DNA from: Lamellibrachia columna
Lineage: Eukaryota; Annelida; Polychaeta; Sabellida; Siboglinidae
NCBI GenBank assembly: GCA_963662155.1
Contig: OY759264.1
Coordinates: 17,869,142-17,933,141, forward strand
Direction: 5' to 3'
Length of the DNA stretch: 64,000 nucleotides
The notes beneath the pieces were generated by a model. It had not been told where the DNA came from. It did not search any database and saw only the letters and a program-made list of their open reading frames with translations. Position 1 is the first letter of the stretch, and each line of letters starts with the position of its first letter. Made by a program: the position numbers and the translations under genes. Positions 1-12,533 of the stretch are shown one piece after another.

Positions 1-479
1 CACCAACTTGTCATACGTATAACCTGGTGATAGCCAAGTTACAGTGATAATAACTAAGTCAGGTTTACTCTCTATGCTGTGATCAATTCAACCATCGGTA
101 TTATTTCCCATTGGCCGAGTATTAACCAGTTCAGTTGTAGTTTTAGTAATATAACAGCCCAACGAATCATTCGGATGGATAAATATGTTGGTGTCGGATA
201 TGTTTTATTTTGGGGATGCACTGGGAATAAATGCACTGGATCAGAATGCTCTGGGCTGAGGAACCTCACTGTCATATTTACAGCCATGGCATTGCTGAAT
301 CTTGGTGAACTAATAAACAGCTTTAACATACTAAATACTATATAGTACTGCCATGCATATAACCGCCCTCTTAAAACAAGGTGCGTGCTGATCATCGGAA
401 TGCATTTCTCTGATGGTGAAATATTTTGACATTCCTGCAATATTTATAAAGACATGCAATCGAGGAGCTGTAATCAACG

Positions 480-905
480 CTGGCCTTCGTCACACAGCAG
501 TCACTCTCCAACAAGGCTGTACAGAACGACTGCTTCGATGTTTGAGTGACACCATTTTTCAAGAAGGAACTACCACCTGGTATCATTCACCACCATCTGT
601 TGCAAGGTAGCGGAGCAAATCATTGTCTCACAGACAATGGAATACCTGGACAATCACTTTGGTTGACGTCCAGCATGGGCTTAGACGCAAACGTTCCTGT
701 TTGACCCAGTTGCTTTAACACACAGACTAATGGAAGTTGTGGTTAATGGATTTACCTGATCGGAAGCTCCGGTCACCTCTAGTGTGTCACATGGAACAAT
801 AATGGGCCCCTTGTTCTTCCTAGACTTTGACGAGTATACATCGCTATCCAGATCTGTCATTCACTGTCCATATGGTGTTGGATCTGCTTGGCGACATTAA
901 TATCA
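480..905 (+). pseudogene. LINE reverse transcriptase relic
   Basis: Short frame-shifted stretches read like the fingers and palm of a CR1/Jockey-type LINE reverse transcriptase: a TPIFKK-like piece near 555, a segment with the 'ERIIVSQ..EYLDNH' pattern near 620-650, 'QHGLRRKRSCLTQLL' near 670-715, and 'GTIMGPLFFL'-like residues near 795-825. There are many stops and the catalytic block is deleted. A better preserved relative lies at 19.6-20.7 kb. Family-level assignment is from known RT motif order; the clade is tentative. Confidence 0.5.
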
Positions 906-1104
906 ATGTTGTGACTGTCACGTTGCATAAAGCGGAGGGAGTCGTAATTATATAAATGATGTTAATTTGATATACGATGGCTTATCCCAGTCGCCCAAGA
1001 TTTCCAGCAGAGTGGATGTTATGGCGCTATTTTCTTTGAAATCAGTGAATTATTCAATATTTTTTGTGTATGGCTAAACATATTCTATTTGTGTAAAGGG
1101 GATT

Positions 1105-1235
1105 TGGTCTAATTTGTTATTAATGGATTTACCTCACCAGCAGCTCCGATCATCTCTAGTGTGCTACACAGAACAATATTAGGACCCATTGATTTTCCTT
1201 CTATTCATCAACGACATTTGCCATGCCAACCCAAT
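1105..1235 (+). pseudogene. Short LINE RT fragment
   Basis: About 130 bp that reads approximately as 'VINGFTSPAAPIISSV' followed by 'ILGPIDFPSI', matching the 'VVNG...GVPQGTILGPLLFLLFIND' stretch of CR1/Jockey-type LINE reverse transcriptases. It is too short and decayed to be functional. Confidence 0.45.
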
Positions 1236-1662
1236 TTGTTTTCGGGGGAGGTTTAGAAAATGATATTAATATTTATTTTACTATATTTTCATCCGTGTCG
1301 CATGTTGATACCCCACTACATGTGGTGACAGCTAAAGTGTGTGATCATTTAGGAGATTAGTCTCTGGTTGCACTAGTCGAGCACTATTACGCTCAATTGT
1401 TGGACTCTTGTTGCAACCGACCCGATAATCAATCGGATGGATAACTACTTTGTTTTCGGAAATGTTTATCTTTCAGATGCTCGGTTGATTATATAGTGGT
1501 CAGGTTTGATATGTTCCATTGTCAGTATATGTACGATTAAACTAATTTTAGTATTTCGGTACAAAATGTTGTATGTTACAGGATGAGTGCAAAAATGTGA
1601 TTCGTGTCTTAACATCAATTTACTATTGATGAACACATCAACTTTTTTCTATTTGTTTGCAG

Positions 1663-1707
1663 GAGACCCGCTCTGCTCCCTGTTCAACGGAGCCGTCGCC
1701 TTCTTTG
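1663..1707 (+). other. Candidate 45-nt mini-exon (diverged relative of array mini-exons)
   Basis: A 45-bp GC-rich segment lies between a pyrimidine-rich acceptor ending 'tatttgtttgcag' and a 'gtaagtttgtgtt' donor. The upstream 120 bp ('ttaaactaatttta', 'gttacag', 'gagtgcaaa') and the donor side align with the flanks of the 33-bp mini-exons in the array, so this is a diverged, 12-nt longer member of the set. All three frames are open. One reads ETRSAPCSTEPSPSL, which ends SPSL where the array exons end SPSA, but that frame implies phase 0 whereas the array exons fit phase 1. No transcript evidence is available here. Confidence 0.4.
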
Positions 1708-2069
1708 GTAAGTTTGTGTTCCATACAATTAATATAGCACACACTCGGTTGCTTTTCTAGATATGTGCACTAAGGAATCTCACAAGTATTTCGTCGTCCT
1801 CGCTTGGTGATAGGGACGTTTCGGTAACGACAAAATTTAATAAAGCACAGGCACTCGTGATGATGTGATCAATAAGGGAATCGATCTTCTTTTGCACTAC
1901 AGTCCGTGACTAAATCGGATGATGATGTATTTTGTTGTCGGAAGTGTTTTATTTTGAGATGCACTGGGATGAAATACACTGTATCAAAGTGGACTGTATT
2001 GCTTTACACATCACAAGCCGATTGATTGGACCCAAGTCTTATCATCGCCGGTCGAATACAAAATAGACC

Positions 2070-2475
2070 AATGTTAGGCCGATGTTCGAGTGACACCCAT
2101 TTTCAAGAAGGAATTCCCGCCCGGTATCATTCACCATAATCTGTTGCAAGGAAGCGGAGCAAATTGTTGTCTCACAGACAATGGAATACCTGGACAATCA
2201 CCTTGGTTGACGTTCAGCATGGGCTTAGAAGTAATAGTTCCTGTTTGACCCAGTTGCTTTAACACGCGGACTAATGGAAGTTGTGGTTAATGGATTTACC
2301 TGATCGGAAGCTCCGGTCACCTCTGGTGTGTCACATGGAACAATAATGGGGCCCCTTGTTCTTCCCACACTTTGACGAGTATACATCGCTATCCAGATAT
2401 GCCATTCACTGTCCATATGGTGTTGAATCTGCTTGGCGACATTAATGTCAATGTTGTGATTGTCACGTTGCATAA
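2070..2475 (+). pseudogene. LINE RT relic (second copy)
   Basis: This is the direct duplicate of the relic at 480-905, with the same order of RT remnants (TPIFKKEF near 2,095, the EYLDNH-like segment near 2,180, 'GPLVLP' near 2,350) and the same internal deletion. The sharing of the deletion shows the LINE decayed before the local 1.57 kb duplication. Confidence 0.5.
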
Positions 2476-3339
2476 ATCGGAGGGAGTCGTAATTATATAA
2501 ATGATGTTAATTTGATACACGATGGCTAATCCCAGTCGCCCAAGATTTGCAGCAAAGTGGAAGTTATGGCGCTATGCTGTTTGAAATGAGTGATTTTTTG
2601 TTGTTGTATATGACTAAATCTATACTATTTGGTCTAATAGAAGTTGACAACACATCAACAGTAAACGAGTTAGAGACGAAGGCGTCCGGTTAGCCAAAGT
2701 ACACGTTTGTGTGGTAAAACACTGAGATTGATCGTGAACAGTAAAGTAGAGAGGACAATAGATTAAGCAAACTTACAAACACAAACATGCATGTGCCGTC
2801 TGTGTAGGATATAAACAACAGTCGCCCAATCACATATATTTTACCTTCATTCAACGAAACTATCAAGTGAGCACGTGAATAACAGAGAATACAGGATGTC
2901 ATCCCGGAATGAAGATGAGACGATCGAAGTAAATTGGTCATTGGAGAGTTGGCCAGGTTTTTCAACCAATCAACCACCTTAGGTCACATATGTGTTATTA
3001 TGTTAATGAACAAATCGGTATATGGTCAGATGATGGCATAAACATTAGATAAATGGTGTGACCGCCTTCATGTTTTTGTTGGTAAACATGTTGAATACAT
3101 CCGGGAGAGTCTAGTTAGTATGTGAAACTTGTCACTTTGATATGCGATGGTTAGTCGCAGTTGACCAAGAAAAGTAGATACCCGGTAAGTGGATGTCATG
3201 GCATAATGTATTTGACGTCTGTGAATTCCTTAGTAGATTGCGAATGCTATTTTTTTGATGGTGGAGGTCCGTTAATGACACTACAAACTACTGACTACAC
3301 GACAGCACTAGATGCGTCACACATACCTGAGCACATACT

Positions 3340-3750
3340 CTTATATTTGGTGTTCTATCTATGCCACAACCAACATACTTGGCTAGTCTCCTGCATCTTT
3401 CAAAAAATACTACCCAGCTCAAACCATTTATTTTACAGCAACTTATTGTTCCTAAAACTAAGCTTATCTTGGGGAAACATGCTTTCTTTCTAGCTGCGCC
3501 TAAGGTTTGGAGTATACTCCCCATCACTTTGAAATCGTCGGAAATTAAAGCAACCTTCCGTAAAATTCAATAAATATTTATTCCAACTTTCATTTCCATC
3601 TTAAATTTTCGGTTGGTCCCTTGCTCTGATAGAGACTTTTGCGCGTCACTGTTCATGGTGTAGCTTAATGGTTCTGGTTTGTTGTGTCTTTGTGTTAACG
3701 ATCCTGATGATATAGGCGCTATTGAAATGTTTTATTATTTTTATTATTCT
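3340..3750 (+). pseudogene. CR1/L2-like LINE 3' end inside unit 1
   Basis: The frame starting near 3,361 encodes about 70 residues typical of the extreme C-terminus of CR1/L2-type LINE ORF2: 'YLASLLHL', 'LIVPKTKL', 'HAFFLAAPKVWSILP', 'FRKIQ'. It is followed by a 3' UTR ending 'gatataggcgctattgaaatg' and a TTATT-rich tail, the usual form of a 5'-truncated LINE insertion. A longer relative lies at 16,290-16,855. The fragment was amplified passively with the unit. Confidence 0.75.
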
Positions 3751-4687
3751 TACTGAGTGAACACTTCCAAGTTGAATTATGATATTCGTGGTACAACAGC
3801 CCCATGAATCAATCGGATGGATAAGTATTTTGCTGTCGGAGGTGTTGTATTTTTTACAAGCACTTTTGCGAAATGCACTGTAATAGAGTGGTCTGGGCTG
3901 AGATGCCCCACTCTCGTTATATTTACAAATAAGCTGATTGTAATGTTCCTACGTTACAGAACATGGTCAGATGATAGCACGAACATTAGTATAATGGTGT
4001 GACTGTCTAGATGTGTTGATTAACGAACATGTTGTATAAATACGAGGGAGTAGAAATCGTATTAATGTTACTTTAACATACAATGGTGTGTTAGTCTGTG
4101 AAACATGCTACTTCTACTTTGACATACAACGGTTTTCCCCAGTCACCCAAGACTTGCAGTAGAGTTAGTTTTATGGGAATAATTATATTGAATAAAATTA
4201 GTGATTTATTCAATATTTTTTTATATGGCAAACCTTTTTGATAATGGATGACAAGTATTGTCAGAGTTCCACTGCTAGAAACAAAACAACTGTCCATATA
4301 TTCGAATTACTATATTGCTTGAGAATGTTGAATTGTGAGTTGCTAAACATACAGAAAAAATAAACAATTTATCTACCATGTTAGATTTCTCTTTGGAGAT
4401 ACTTTGCATTGGTCGACCATTAACACGTTCAATTATTATATTCGTGATACAACAGCCCCGAGAATTAATCAGAGGTAGAAGAATGTTGATATCGGAAGTG
4501 TTTTATTTTGAAATGCACTGGGATGAAATGCACTGGAGCAGAGTGTTTTGGGCTGAGAAGAACAAGTGTGGTTATTTTTACTATTAAACTAATTTTAAGG
4601 ATTTCTTTATAAATTACAGTATATTACAGGTTGAGTGCAAATAAAATATGATTGAAATGGTAACATGTATTTTCTCTCTGTTTGCAG

Positions 4688-4720
4688 TATCCTTCCCGAT
4701 CTCCCAAAGTCCTTCCGCGA
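4688..4720 (+). other. Candidate 33-nt mini-exon, unit 1 (type A)
   Basis: Eleven codons long, preceded by 'ttttctctctgtttgcag' and followed by 'gtaagtttgtg', both good metazoan splice signals. Read as a phase 1-1 exon it gives SFPISQSPSA plus split codons; its first base is T where units 3 and 5 have C. Against the B exon in unit 2 it has 8 differences in 33 bases, while the 100-odd bases upstream are identical and the 140 downstream differ at about six. Four of the six differences inside this frame are third-position and silent. A 33-nt length keeps frame however many copies are joined. Expression is unproven. Confidence 0.5.
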
Positions 4721-5942
4721 GTAAGTTTGTGTTTCATTGAATTGACACGACTCTTTGTCAGATAATTTTGTAGAAAAGTCTTCGAACGCCCTAAGTCGTG
4801 TACCAAGGTTTGCAAGGGAAATGTATACTTAACTCCCATTTTAATTACAATTCGATCGATCGTGAAATTGTCAAATATAAACCTAGCATAACATGTTATT
4901 CACCAAAAGAAATGCAAACATGTTATACAAAAGAAAAACGCGAACATTCCTGGACTATACAAAATAATAAAAAAAACAATTGTCATAGCAACGCAACTTT
5001 CACTGATTAACCATGTGGTGATGTTGTCATCTTCTCAATACTGAGAAAATTGTATTGCCTCTGGGTTGCTCTGAAGACATTTTGTTTGCGTAGCTCCCCT
5101 ACTAAAAGCAATAATTATGACCCAACGAAGAGTTCTCCTAGAAACCGCGCTACTGTCTATACATTGTAACGAATTGATTGCTTGAGAATATTGAATTGTG
5201 AGTTGGCAAAATATGACTAAATCTATACTATTTGGTCTAACAGAAGTTGACAACACATCAACAGTAAACGAGTTAGAGACGAAGGCGTCCGGTTAGCCAA
5301 AGTACACGTTTGTGTGGTAAAACACTGATATTGATCGTGAACAGTAAAGTAGAGAGGACAATAGATTAAGCAAACTTACAAACACAAACATGCATGTGCC
5401 GTCTGTGTAGGATATAAACAACAGTCGCCCAATCACATATATTTTACCTTCATTCAACGAAACTATCAAGTGAGCACGTGAATAACAGATAATACAGGAT
5501 GTCATCCCGGAATGAAGATGAGACGATCGAAGTAAATTGGTCATTGGAGAGTTGGCCAGGTTTTTCAACCAATCAGCCACCTTTGGTCACATATGTGTTA
5601 TTATGTTAATGAACAAATCGGTATATGGTCAGATGATGGCACAAACATTAGATAAATGGTGTGACCGCCTTCATGTTTTTGTTGGTAAACATGTTGAATA
5701 CATCTGGGAGAGTCTAGTTAGTCTGTGAAACATGTCACTTTGATATGCGATGGTTAGTCGTAGTTGACCAAGAAAAGTAGATACCCGGTAAGTGGATGTC
5801 ATGGAATAATGTATTTGACGTCTGTGAATTCCTTAGTAGATTGCGAATGCTATTTTTTTGATGGTGGAGGTCCGTTAATGACACTACAAACTACTGACTA
5901 CACGACAGCACTAGATGCGTCACACATACCTGAGCACATACT

Positions 5943-6354
5943 CTTATATTTGGTGTTCTATCTATGCCACAACCAACATACTTGGCTAGTCTCCTGCATC
6001 TTTCAAAAAATACTACCCAGCTCAAACCATTTATTTTACAGCAACTTATTGTTCCTAAAACTAAGCTTATCTTGGGGAAACATGCTTTCTTTCTAGCTGC
6101 GCCTAAGGTTTGGAGTATACTCCCCATCACTTTGAAATCGTCGGAAATTAAAGCTACCTTCCGTAAAATTCAATAAATATTTATTCCAACTTTCATTTCC
6201 ATCTTAAATTTTCGGTTGGTCCCTTGCTCTGATAGAGACTTTTGCGCGTCACTGTTCATGGTGTAGCTTAATGGTTCTGGTTTGTTGTGTCTTTGTGTTA
6301 ACGATCCTGATGATATAGGCGCTATTGAAATGTTTTATTATTTTTATTATTCTT
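5943..6354 (+). pseudogene. LINE 3' end inside unit 2
   Basis: Same truncated LINE C-terminus and 3' UTR as in unit 1, with an identical 70-residue reading frame beginning near 5,964. Confidence 0.7.
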
Positions 6355-7291
6355 ACTGAGTGAACACTTCCAAGTTGAGTTATGATATTCGTGGTACAAC
6401 AGCCCCATGAATCAATCGGATGGATAAGTATTTTGCTGTCGGAGGTGTTGTATTTTTTACAAGCACTTTTGCGAAATGCACTGTAATAGAGTGGTCTGGG
6501 CTGAGATGCCCCACTCTCGTTATATTTACAAATAAGCTGATTGTAATGTTCCTACGTTACAGAACATGGTCAGATGATAGCACGAACATTAGTATAATGG
6601 TGTGACTGTCTAGATGTGTTGATTAACGAACATGTTGTATAAATACGAGGGAGTAGAAATCGTATGAATGTTACTTTAACATACAATGGTGTGTTAGTCT
6701 GTGAAACATGCTACTTCTACTTTGACATAAAACAGTTTTCCCCAGTCACCCAAGACTTGCAGTAGAGTTAGTTTTATGGGAATAATTATATTGAATAAAA
6801 TTAGTGATTTATTCAATATTTTTTTATATGGCAAACCTTTTTGATAATGGATGACAAGTATTGTCAGAGTTCAACTGCTAGAAACAAAACAACTGTCCAT
6901 ATATTCGAATTACTATATTGCTTGAGAATGTTGAATTGTGAGTTGCTAAACATACAGAAAAAAATAAACAATTTATCTACCATGTTAGATTTCTCTTTGG
7001 AGATACTTTGCATTGGTCGACCATTAACACGTTCAATTATTATATTCGTGATACAACAGCCCCGAGAATTAATCAGAGGTAGAAGAATGTTGTTATCGGA
7101 AGTGTTTTATTTTGAAATGCACTGGGATGAAATGCACTGGAGCAGAGTGTTTTGGGCTGAGAAGAACAAGTGTGGTTATTTTTACTATTAAACTAATTTT
7201 AAGGATTTCTTTATAAATTACAGTATATTACAGGTTGAGTGCAAATAAAATATGATTGAAATGGTAACATGTATTTTCTCTCTGTTTGCAG

Positions 7292-7324
7292 CCCCCTTCC
7301 CGATATCTCGAAGCCCTTCCGCAA
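7292..7324 (+). other. Candidate 33-nt mini-exon, unit 2 (type B)
   Basis: Acceptor 'ctctctgtttgcag', donor 'gtaagtttgtg'. In the phase 1-1 frame it reads PFPISRSPSA, changing S to P and Q to R relative to the A exon while keeping the F-P-I-S and S-P-S-A skeleton. Joined to A exons it would give an 11-residue Ser/Pro/Thr repeat. Confidence 0.5.
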
Positions 7325-8545
7325 GTAAGTTTGTGTTTCATTGAATTGACACGACTCTTTGTCATATAATTTTGTAGAAATGTCTTCGAACGCCCTAAGT
7401 CGCGTACCAAGGTTTGCAAGGGAAATGTGTACTTAACTCCCATTTTAACTATAATTCGATCGATCGTGAAATTGTCAAATATAAACCTAGCATAACATGT
7501 TATTCACCAAAAGAAATGCAAACATGTTATACAAAAGAAAAGCGCGAACATTCCTGGACTATACAAAATAATTAAAAAAACAATTGTCATAGCAACGCAA
7601 CTTTCACTGATTAACCATGTGGTGATGTTGTCATCTTCTCAATACTGAGAAAATTGAATTGCCTCTGGGTTGCTCTGAAGACATTTTGTTTGCGTAGCTC
7701 CCCTACTAAAATCAATAACTATGACCCAACGAAGAGTTCTCCTAGAACCCGCGCTACTGTCTATACATTGTAACAACTTGATTGCTTGAGAATATTGAAT
7801 TGTGAGTTGGCAAAATATGACTAAATCTATACTATATGGTCTAATAGAAGTTGACAACACATCAACAGTAAACGAGTTAGAGACGAAGGCGTCCGGTTAG
7901 CCAAAGTACACGTTTGTGTGGTAAAACACTGAGATTGATCGTGAACAGTAAAGTAGAGAGGACAATAGATTAAGCAAACTTACAAACACAAACATGCATG
8001 TGCCGTCTGTGTAGGATATAAACAACAGTCGCCCAATCACATATATTTTACCTTCATTCAACGAAACTATCAAGTGAGCACGTGAATAACAGAGAATACA
8101 GGATGTCATCCCGGAATGAAGATGAGACGATCGAAATAAATTGGTCATTGGAGAGTTGGCCAGGTTTTTCAACCAATCAGCCACCTTTGGTCACATATGT
8201 GTTATTATGTTAATGAACAAATCGGTATATGGTCAGATGATGGCATAACATTAGATAAATGGTGTGACCGCCTTCATGTTTTTGTTGGTAAACATATTGA
8301 ATACATCCGGGAGAGTCTAGTTAGTCTGTGAAACTTGTCACTTTGATATGCGATGGTTAGTCGCAGTTGACCAAGAAAAGTAGATACCCGGTAAGTGGAT
8401 ATCATGGCATAATGTATTTGACGTCTGTGAATTCCTTAGTAGATTGCGAATGCTATTTTTTTGATGGTGGAGGTCCGTTAATGACACTACAAACTACTGA
8501 CTACACGACAGCACTAGATGCGTCACACATACCTGAGTACATACT

Positions 8546-8961
8546 CTTATATTTGGTGTTCTATCTATGCCACAACCAACATACTTGGCTAGTCTCCTGC
8601 ATCTTTCAAAAAATACTACCCAGCTCAAACCATTTATTTTACAGCAACTTATTGTTCCTAAAACTAAGCTTATCTTGGGGAAACATGCTTTCTTTCTAGC
8701 TGCGCCTAAGGTTTGGAGTATACTTTCCGTCACTTTGAAATCGTCGGAAATTAAAGCTACCTTCCGTAAAATTCAATAAATATTTATCCCAACTTTCATT
8801 TCCATATTAAATGTTCGGTTGGTCCCTTGCTCTGATAGAGACTTTTGCGCGTCACTGTTCATGGCGTAGCTTAATGGTTCTGGTTTGTTGTGTCTTTGTG
8901 ATAACGAACCTGATGATATAGGCGCTATTGAAATGTTTTATTATTATTATTATTATTCTTA
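8546..8961 (+). pseudogene. LINE 3' end inside unit 3
   Basis: Truncated LINE C-terminus with two extra TTA repeats in the tail ('tattattattattattattc') compared with units 1 and 2, a variant shared only with unit 5. Confidence 0.7.
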
Positions 8962-9896
8962 CTGAGTGAACACTTCCAAGTTGAGTTATTATATTCGTGG
9001 TACAACAGCCCCATGAATCAATCGGATGGATAAGTATTTTGCTGTCGGAGGTGTTGTATTTTTTACAAGCACTTTTGCGAAATGCACTGTAATAGAGTGG
9101 TCTGGGCTGAGATGCCCCACTCTCGTTATATTTACAAATAAGCTGATTGTAATGTTCCTACGTTACAGAACATGGTCAGATGATAGCACGAACATTAGTA
9201 TAATGGTGTGACTGTCTAGATGTGTTGATTAACGAACATGTTGTATAAATACGAGGGAGTAGAAATCGTATGAATGTTACTTTAACATACAATGGTGTGT
9301 TAGTCTGTGAAACATGCTACTTCTACTTTGACATACAACGGTTTTCCCCAGTCACCCAAGACTTGCAGTAGAGTTAGTTTTATGGGAATAATTATATTGA
9401 ATAAAATTAGTGATTTATTCAATATTTTTTTATATGGCAAACCTTTTTGATAATGGATGACAAGTATTGTCAGAGTTCCACTGCTAGAAACAAAACAACT
9501 GTCCATATATTCGAATTACTATATTGCTTGAGAATGTTGAATTGTGAGTTGCTAAACATACAGAAAAAATAAACAATTTATCTACCATGTTAGATTTCTC
9601 TTTGGAGATACTTTGCATTGGTCGACCATTAACACGTTCAATTATTATATTCGTGATACAACAGCCCCGAGAATTAATCAGAGGTAGAAGAATGTTGATA
9701 TCGGAAGTGTTTTATTTTGAAATGCACTGGGATGAAATGCACTGGAGCAGAGTGTTTTGGGCTGAGAAGAACAAGTGTGGTTATTTTTACTATTAAACTA
9801 ATTTTAAGGATTTCTTTATAAATTACAGTATATTACAGGTTGAGTGCAAATAAAATATGATTGAAATGGTAACATGTATTTTCTCTCTGTTTGCAG

Positions 9897-9929
9897 CATC
9901 CTTCCCGATCTCCCAAAGTCCTTCCGCGA
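9897..9929 (+). other. Candidate 33-nt mini-exon, unit 3 (type A)
   Basis: Same as the unit 1 exon except C for T at its first base, which in the phase-1 reading changes the split codon from Ile to Thr. Splice signals are intact. Confidence 0.5.
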
Positions 9930-11151
9930 GTAAGTTTGTGTTTCATTGAATTGACACGACTCTTTGTCAGATAATTTTGTAGAAAAGTCTTCGAACGCCC
10001 TAAGTCGTGTACCAAGGTTTGCAAGGGAAATGTATACTTAACTCCCATTTTAATTACAATTCGATCGATCGTGAAATTGTCAAATATAAACCTAGCATAA
10101 CATGTTATTCACCAAAAGAAATGCAAACATGTTATACAAAAGAAAAACGCGAACATTCCTGGACTATACAAAATAATAAAAAAAACAATTGTCATAGCAA
10201 CGCAACTTTCACTGATTAACCATGTGGTGATGTTGTCATCTTCTCAATACTGAGAAAATTGTATTGCCTCTGGGTTGCTCTGAAGACATTTTGTTTGCGT
10301 AGCTCCCCTACTAAAAGCAATAATTATGACCCAACGAAGAGTTCTCCTAGAAACCGCGCTACTGTCTATACATTGTAACGAATTGATTGCTTGAGAATAT
10401 TGAATTGTGAGTTGGCAAAATATGACTAAATCTATACTATTTGGTCTAACAGAAGTTGACAACACATCAACAGTAAACGAGTTAGAGACGAAGGCGTCCG
10501 GTTAGCCAAAGTACACGTTTGTGTGGTAAAACACTGATATTGATCGTGAACAGTAAAGTAGAGAGGACAATAGATTAAGCAAACTTACAAACACAAACAT
10601 GCATGTGCCGTCTGTGTAGGATATAAACAACAGTCGCCCAATCACATATATTTTACCTTCATTCAACGAAACTATCAAGTGAGCACGTGAATAACAGATA
10701 ATACAGGATGTCATCCCGGAATGAAGATGAGACGATCGAAGTAAATTGGTCATTGGAGAGTTGGCCAGGTTTTTCAACCAATCAGCCACCTTTGGTCACA
10801 TATGTGTTATTATGTTAATGAACAAATCGGTATATGGTCAGATGATGGCACAAACATTAGATAAATGGTGTGACCGCCTTCATGTTTTTGTTGGTAAACA
10901 TGTTGAATACATCTGGGAGAGTCTAGTTAGTCTGTGAAACATGTCACTTTGATATGCGATGGTTAGTCGTAGTTGACCAAGAAAAGTAGATACCCGGTAA
11001 GTGGATGTCATGGAATAATGTATTTGACGTCTGTGAATTCCTTAGTAGATTGCGAATGCTATTTTTTTGATGGTGGAGGTCCGTTAATGACACTACAAAC
11101 TACTGACTACACGACAGCACTAGATGCGTCACACATACCTGAGCACATACT

Positions 11152-11563
11152 CTTATATTTGGTGTTCTATCTATGCCACAACCAACATACTTGGCTAGTC
11201 TCCTGCATCTTTCAAAAAATACTACCCAGCTCAAACCATTTATTTTACAGCAACTTATTGTTCCTAAAACTAAGCTTATCTTGGGGAAACATGCTTTCTT
11301 TCTAGCTGCGCCTAAGGTTTGGAGTATACTCCCCATCACTTTGAAATCGTCGGAAATTAAAGCTACCTTCCGTAAAATTCAATAAATATTTATTCCAACT
11401 TTCATTTCCATCTTAAATTTTCGGTTGGTCCCTTGCTCTGATAGAGACTTTTGCGCGTCACTGTTCATGGTGTAGCTTAATGGTTCTGGTTTGTTGTGTC
11501 TTTGTGTTAACGATCCTGATGATATAGGCGCTATTGAAATGTTTTATTATTTTTATTATTCTT
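11152..11563 (+). pseudogene. LINE 3' end inside unit 4
   Basis: Truncated LINE C-terminus and 3' UTR with the short TTATT tail, as in units 1 and 2. Confidence 0.7.
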
Positions 11564-12500
11564 ACTGAGTGAACACTTCCAAGTTGAGTTATGATATTCG
11601 TGGTACAACAGCCCCATGAATCAATCGGATGGATAAATATTTTGCTGTCGGAGGTGTTGTATTTTTTACAAGCACTTTTGCGAAATGCACTGTAATAGAG
11701 TGGTCTGGGCTGAGATGCCCCACTCTCGTTATATTTACAAATAAGCTGATTGTAATGTTCCTACGTTACAGAACATGGTCAGATGATAGCACGAACATTA
11801 GTATAATGGTGTGACTGTCTAGATGTGTTGATTAACGAACATGTTGTATAAATACGAGGGAGTAGAAATCGTATGAATGTTACTTTAACATACAATGGTG
11901 TGTTAGTCTGTGAAACATGCTACTTCTACTTTGACATAAAACAGTTTTCACCAGTCACCCAAGACTTGCAGTAGAGTTAGTTTTATGGGAATAATTATAT
12001 TGAATAAAATTAGTGATTTATTCAATATTTTTTTATATGGCAAACCTTTTTGATAATGGATGACAAGTATTGTCAGAGTTCCACTGCTAGAAACAAAACA
12101 ACTGTCCATATATTCGAATTACTATATTGCTTGAGAATGTTGAATTGTGAGTTGCTAAACATACAGAAAAAAATAAACAATTTATCTACCATGTTAGATT
12201 TCTCTTTGGAGATACTTTGCATTGGTCGACCATTAACACGTTCAATTATTATATTCGTGATACAACAGCCCCGAGAATTAATCAGAGGTAGAAGAATGTT
12301 GTTATCGGAAGTGTTTTATTTTGAAATGCACTGGGATGAAATGCACTGGAGCAGAGTGTTTTGGGCTGAGAAGAACAAGTGTGGTTATTTTTACTATTAA
12401 ACTAATTTTAAGGATTTCTTTATAAATTACAGTATATTACAGGTTGAGTGCAAATAAAATATGATTGAAATGGTAACATGTATTTTCTCTCTGTTTGCAG

Positions 12501-12533
12501 CCCCCTTCCCGATATCTCGAAGCCCTTCCGCAA
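12501..12533 (+). other. Candidate 33-nt mini-exon, unit 4 (type B)
   Basis: Identical to the B exon of unit 2, with identical acceptor and donor. Confidence 0.5.

Larger units (their letters stand above)
1..2604. repeat. Diverged repeat flank upstream of the 2.6 kb array
   Basis: This stretch holds no intact gene. Two blocks, about 505-1,060 and 2,075-2,604, are direct copies of each other roughly 1.57 kb apart with only scattered differences, and both contain LINE reverse-transcriptase remains. A dispersed motif of about 130 bp (a 'caatcggatggataa' core, then 'gatgcactggga', then 'tctgggctgag') recurs near 150-275, 1,420-1,500 and 1,900-1,995, and twice in every array unit downstream. The block therefore belongs to the same repeat family as the array but is older and more diverged. 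Confidence 0.6.
2605..5207 (+). repeat. Array unit 1 (type A exon)
   Basis: First complete unit. Homology to the later units begins near 'tatgactaaatctatacta' at about 2,607. It is the most diverged of the five in its first kilobase, including an extra base in 'ggcataaacatt' near 3,037, and carries the A-type mini-exon with a T rather than C at its first base. Confidence 0.8.
5208..7811 (+). repeat. Array unit 2 (type B exon)
   Basis: Second unit, starting at the 'aaatatgactaaatc' junction. It matches unit 4 almost base for base (for example the identical block 5,293-5,580 versus 10,502-10,789) and carries the B-type mini-exon. Confidence 0.85.
7812..10416 (+). repeat. Array unit 3 (type A exon)
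   Basis: Third unit. Its 3' part (9,300-10,416) is nearly identical to the same part of unit 1 and unit 5, while its 5' part (7,897-8,780) is nearly identical to unit 5. Confidence 0.85.

Noticed and set aside
2690..2977. 95-codon - strand ORF (starts MVDWLKNLANSPMTN) repeated in all five array units
   Set aside because: It is open in each unit only because the units are recent copies. Differences between units are not biased to silent sites and no family resemblance is visible.
3161..3493. 110-codon + strand ORF starting MTKKSRYPVSG in each unit
   Set aside because: It overlaps the LINE C-terminal fragment in another frame (a shadow) and has no recognisable domain.
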